Virus record (IMG/VR): IMGVR_UViG_3300005511_000084
Span: 1-24,313 of that record
Source: a virus
Length of the DNA stretch: 24,313 nt
Direction: 5' to 3' (one strand)
The translations under genes were made by a program, and so were the position numbers. The notes beneath the pieces are model-generated. The model searched no databases, was not told the DNA's origin, and was given only the letters and a program-made list of their open reading frames with translations. Of this stretch, positions 22,341 through 24,313 are shown piece by piece (positions within the stretch are counted from its first letter, which is position 1; each line of letters opens with the position of its first letter).

Positions 22341-22646
22341 TTAAGCCAGCACCAGCTTGATGAGCCCAACCACACCTAGCAACCCGCCCAATCCGTCAGC
22401 AGCCAGCCCGAGGGGCGATAGCATGCGCGGAGTGATGGTCACTATGCCGCCATCGAGGGGGGTGCCGACCGGATATTGGATACGGGGATGCATCCGCCAT
22501 TCGCCCAGGCCGATCAGAAGCAGACCGAGGCCGATCAGGATGGTTGGAACGAATTTCACCGCAATCGAAGCGACGACGATGGCCACACCCGCGCCAGCCA
22601 GCATCTTCCACCAATGCTCGAGATCGAAATCCTTCAAGGACGCCAT
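22341..22646 (-). CDS. Small membrane protein, two to three helices
   Basis: 101 residues from ATG 22646 (GGAG about 9 nt upstream). It begins with a polar MASLKDFDLEHWWK, then two hydrophobic stretches run at about 16-50 (MLAGAGVAIVVASIAVKFVP, TILIGLGLLLIGLGEW). A polar loop and a C-terminal hydrophobic segment (LGGLLGVVGLIKLVLA) complete it. It lies alone on the minus strand between the repressor and the integration genes. No family is recognised; a lysogeny-expressed accessory protein such as an exclusion factor is possible but not shown. Confidence 0.72.
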   Translation of the reverse strand: MASLKDFDLEHWWKMLAGAGVAIVVASIAVKFVPTILIGLGLLLIGLGEWRMHPRIQYPVGTPLDGGIVTITPRMLSPLGLAADGLGGLLGVVGLIKLVLA

Positions 22647-22692
22647 CAGACTTATCTCCTTTGCTGGGTCCAGAGGGGATGCCAAGCCCACC

Positions 22693-22724
22693 GCCCGCCG
22701 CGAATCGAAGGCGGGCCGTTTCTT
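22693..22724 (+). terminator. Candidate rightward terminator
   Basis: GCCCGCC (22693-22699), a 10-nt loop and GGCGGGC (22710-22716) form a 7-bp GC stem followed by CGTTTCTTT. The U-tract is interrupted, so strength is uncertain. It lies between the PL-like promoter and the next plus-strand gene. Confidence 0.5.
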
Positions 22725-22750
22725 TCACTCTACCCTTGCGGGAGGCCGGA

Positions 22751-23236
22751 TTGGCTAAGCGTCACATGTCATCAACGGACTTATCCGCCGCCGACTTCGC
22801 CCTACAGCTGAAGCTGTACGGCTTCCTCCACCTCCGGACCGAGGACCGGTTCGCCGATGTTCGCGCAAAGGGCTGCCCTCGCACAGCGCCGGTGATGCGC
22901 GGGAAGCGGATCAACCGCCAAGGCACTTTGGACGCGCTGCTCGCGGCGCGTAAGGCCCGCCAGGATGCCGTGGCGGCTCAGGAGGCCGCTCAAGCCGAGC
23001 GCGAGCGAATGGCCGGCCTTATCGCCCCCCAGGCCATGCCCGGAGCCAGGGCCGGGCTTGAAGGGCCGGCCGCGATAGCTCAGCTCGCAGACGACTTCAT
23101 CACCATCACCACCCGCAACGAAGGTGCGGCCTTGTCGGACCTGATGCGGATGGGATGGCGCAAGTCGCAGATTTTCGAGCATGCCGATGCGGCACGAACG
23201 CTCGCCTATTCTCGACAGAACGGAGTGGCGGCGTGA
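22751..23236 (+). CDS. Hypothetical protein of the integration module
   Basis: 161 residues from TTG 22751, chosen for GGAGG 5 nt upstream; ATG 22766 (MSSTDLSAADFALQLKLYGF) is an alternative. The middle is an Ala/Glu/Arg-rich helix (LLAARKARQDAVAAQEAAQA). The C-terminus (LSDLMRMGWRKSQIFEHADA) looks like a helix-turn-helix-type end. No family is recognised. It starts a four-gene overlapping run that ends in the integrase, so it belongs to the integration/excision module. Confidence 0.7.
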   Translation: MAKRHMSSTDLSAADFALQLKLYGFLHLRTEDRFADVRAKGCPRTAPVMRGKRINRQGTLDALLAARKARQDAVAAQEAAQAERERMAGLIAPQAMPGARAGLEGPAAIAQLADDFITITTRNEGAALSDLMRMGWRKSQIFEHADAARTLAYSRQNGVAA

Positions 23237-23559
23237 GCGAATTAAGGCGGCCGTCACGACCTGTTCTGTCAAGCCAGAACGTCGGGCAAAGTCTTTCCAA
23301 AAACGGGCAGAAGTTTTCCGGAATTCGAGAACGAAGCGCGATCAGGGGCGAGGTAGCTGGGCAGCGCCCGCCGCTTCCTGCCCATCTGTACACTCATCTA
23401 AGCCTGCTCAAACTCAGCCCCTTTGAGCAGACCACGCGCGGCGGCTGGCGGTTCGGCACGAAGCGGATACGCGATAGCGTCGTCACCCGCCTGGTCGCCA
23501 GCGGCCGCGCGGAAATTGTAGAAGGACGGCTGCAGCTGAAGCAGAGACCGCCCTCATGA
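23233..23559 (+). CDS. Hypothetical winged-helix-like protein
   Basis: 108 residues from GTG 23233, overlapping the upstream stop (GTGA). The first ~50 residues are polar and basic. The C-terminal part (HLSLLKLSPFEQTTRGGWRF, GTKRIRDSVVTRLVASGRAE, IVEGRLQL) has the pattern of a small winged helix: a Phe-Gly turn, an I-R-D-S-V-V recognition-like helix and a beta wing. This block recurs beside prophage integrases, but its function is not known to me. It may help excision. Confidence 0.68.
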   Translation: MSELRRPSRPVLSSQNVGQSLSKNGQKFSGIRERSAIRGEVAGQRPPLPAHLYTHLSLLKLSPFEQTTRGGWRFGTKRIRDSVVTRLVASGRAEIVEGRLQLKQRPPS

Positions 23560-23807
23560 CAGAAAAGCGGTGCCTCACGAAGCAGGAGGCGGCCGACTAT
23601 TGCGGCTGCAACACCCTCGCCGCCTTTGACCGCTGGCGGGCAAAGGGCATCGTTCCTGGCCCCATCCCAGGCACCAACCGGTGGGATCGGAAGGCCCTCG
23701 ATCGTGCGCTGGACTGTTCTTCCGGTCTTGTGACAGACTCGGAGGCCGAGCTTACCCCCTATCAGCGCTGGAAGGCCCAGCATGCGCGGAAGACCGAGGC
23801 TGCCTAA
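23556..23807 (+). CDS. Excisionase-like helix-turn-helix protein
   Basis: 83 residues, ATG 23556 overlapping the upstream stop (ATGA). It starts MTEKRCLTKQEAADYCGCNT, a MerR/AlpA/excisionase-type helix-turn-helix (LTKQEAADYCG with FDRWRAKGIVPGPIPGTNRW and DRKALDRAL). Its position directly before and overlapping the integrase gene is that of a recombination directionality factor. It would bend att DNA during excision. The call is by fold and position. Confidence 0.78.
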   Translation: MTEKRCLTKQEAADYCGCNTLAAFDRWRAKGIVPGPIPGTNRWDRKALDRALDCSSGLVTDSEAELTPYQRWKAQHARKTEAA

Positions 23808-24313
23808 CAAGCCCCTCAAGCTGAAGGGCATCCATCGCGTCAAGAAGCGCCAGGCAGACGGATCTATCAAGATCTATCTCTACCATCGCGCGACCGGCTT
23901 ACCGCTCGACGAAGGAAGGCTTGCCGAGACCTACGCAGATGCCGAAAGGAAGATGCGCACGAGGGGCGAAGGCACCTTCCTGCAGCTCATTCGGCACTTC
24001 GATCAGTCCGCCTATTTCGACGGGCTCAGCGAGGAGAGCCGGAAGCAGTACATCTGGAAGCTGAGGCGGCTCGAGCTGCGCTGGGGCACCTGCCCGATTG
24101 CGGCGTTCAACGATGCTGACGACGCGCTCGAATTTCGGAAGGATGCGCTCGCCTGGCACAACGAGCTAGGAAAGGCATCGCCGCGATCGGCGGACAACCT
24201 GGTCGCGGCGCTCGCTCGCGTGCTTTCGTTTGCGAAAGAAAAGGCGATCATCAAGTTCAATCCGCTCGATACCTTCGCGCGGCTTTACAAGAGCCATAGG
24301 TCGGAGCTGACCT
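23782..24313 (+). CDS. int: Tyrosine integrase (partial, C-terminus beyond right edge)
   Basis: 177 complete codons are visible from ATG 23782, overlapping the excisionase-like gene by 26 nt. The basic N-terminus (MRGRPRLPNKPLKLKGIHRV) and short beta arm (DGSIKIYLYHRATGLPLDEG) precede a helical core-binding (SAM-like) domain: FLQLIRHFDQSAYFDGLSEE, RKQYIWKLRRLELRWGTCPI and SADNLVAALARVLSFAKEKA, ending NPLDTFARLYKSHRSEL. That style is typical of alphaproteobacterial prophage integrases. The catalytic domain with the R-H-R-Y residues lies outside the window. Since it reads outward, the attachment site should lie just beyond the right edge. Confidence 0.88.
   Translation, partial: MRGRPRLPNKPLKLKGIHRVKKRQADGSIKIYLYHRATGLPLDEGRLAETYADAERKMRTRGEGTFLQLIRHFDQSAYFDGLSEESRKQYIWKLRRLELRWGTCPIAAFNDADDALEFRKDALAWHNELGKASPRSADNLVAALARVLSFAKEKAIIKFNPLDTFARLYKSHRSELT

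Noticed and set aside
22186-22379. Short plus-strand frames after the PL-like promoter (ATG 22186, 41 codons; GTG 22203, 58 codons)
   Set aside because: Neither shows a family pattern, a well placed ribosome site or coupling to neighbours. An N-like antiterminator cannot be excluded but is not supported.
22341-22646. Holin
   Set aside because: It has hydrophobic helices, but no endolysin or spanin lies nearby and the gene is next to the repressor, not in the late operon.

Overview
The window is most of a temperate, lambda-like siphophage genome integrated in a high-GC alphaproteobacterium. The host call is inference. It rests on the GC-rich codon use, the GapR (DUF2312) homologue, the ParB-methyltransferase fusion and the overall gene style, which resembles Bradyrhizobium/Rhodopseudomonas-type prophages. 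Neither prophage end is inside the window: the tape measure gene runs off the left edge and the integrase runs off the right edge.

Late region (1-14,000, all minus strand, read right to left). A ParB-methyltransferase fusion, small and large terminase, gpW-like connector, portal, S49 protease, scaffold, decoration protein, major capsid protein, small FI-position protein, FII-like joiner, Z-like and U-like tail completion proteins, an unassigned structural protein, major tail protein, a G/GT pair of tail chaperones and the tape measure protein. The order is that of phage lambda (Nu1-A-W-B-C-Nu3-D-E-FI-FII-Z-U-V-G/T-H). The GT fusion appears to be made by a programmed -1 frameshift at a canonical A AAG GGG heptamer.

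Junction (14,000-15,390). Upstream of the late genes lie four TGTCAA repeats (TTGACA on the transcribed strand), a large nested dyad that could be cos, and a strong minus-strand intrinsic terminator. Next to it is a lower-GC, plus-strand gene with its own promoter that encodes a membrane-anchored protein of unknown function (a moron).

Early region (15,389-21,377, minus strand). A compact operon in which most genes overlap by ATGA, GTGA or TGATG. It encodes two unrecognised or weakly recognised DNA-binding-like proteins, small membrane proteins, a GapR homologue, an HNH endonuclease, an MT-A70 methyltransferase, a DUF7768-like protein, a winged-helix replication-initiator-like protein and, last, a NusG-family protein. 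The initiator-like gene carries an iteron-like repeat cluster in its middle, reminiscent of ori-lambda inside gene O. The NusG paralogue sits just before the terminator that separates early from late genes and is the obvious candidate late antiterminator.

Switch and integration module (21,380-24,313, mostly plus strand). A LexA-type self-cleaving repressor (Ala-Gly site, Ser/Lys dyad) is divergent from the early operon. Three copies of a 14-bp operator TCGGnnnnnnCCGA lie in the divergent region and two more lie behind the repressor gene, one exactly inside the spacer of a good promoter. This is an OR/OL-like layout. A small membrane protein gene, two unknown genes, an excisionase-like gene and the tyrosine integrase follow. 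No lysis genes, tRNAs, IS elements or CRISPR arrays were seen.
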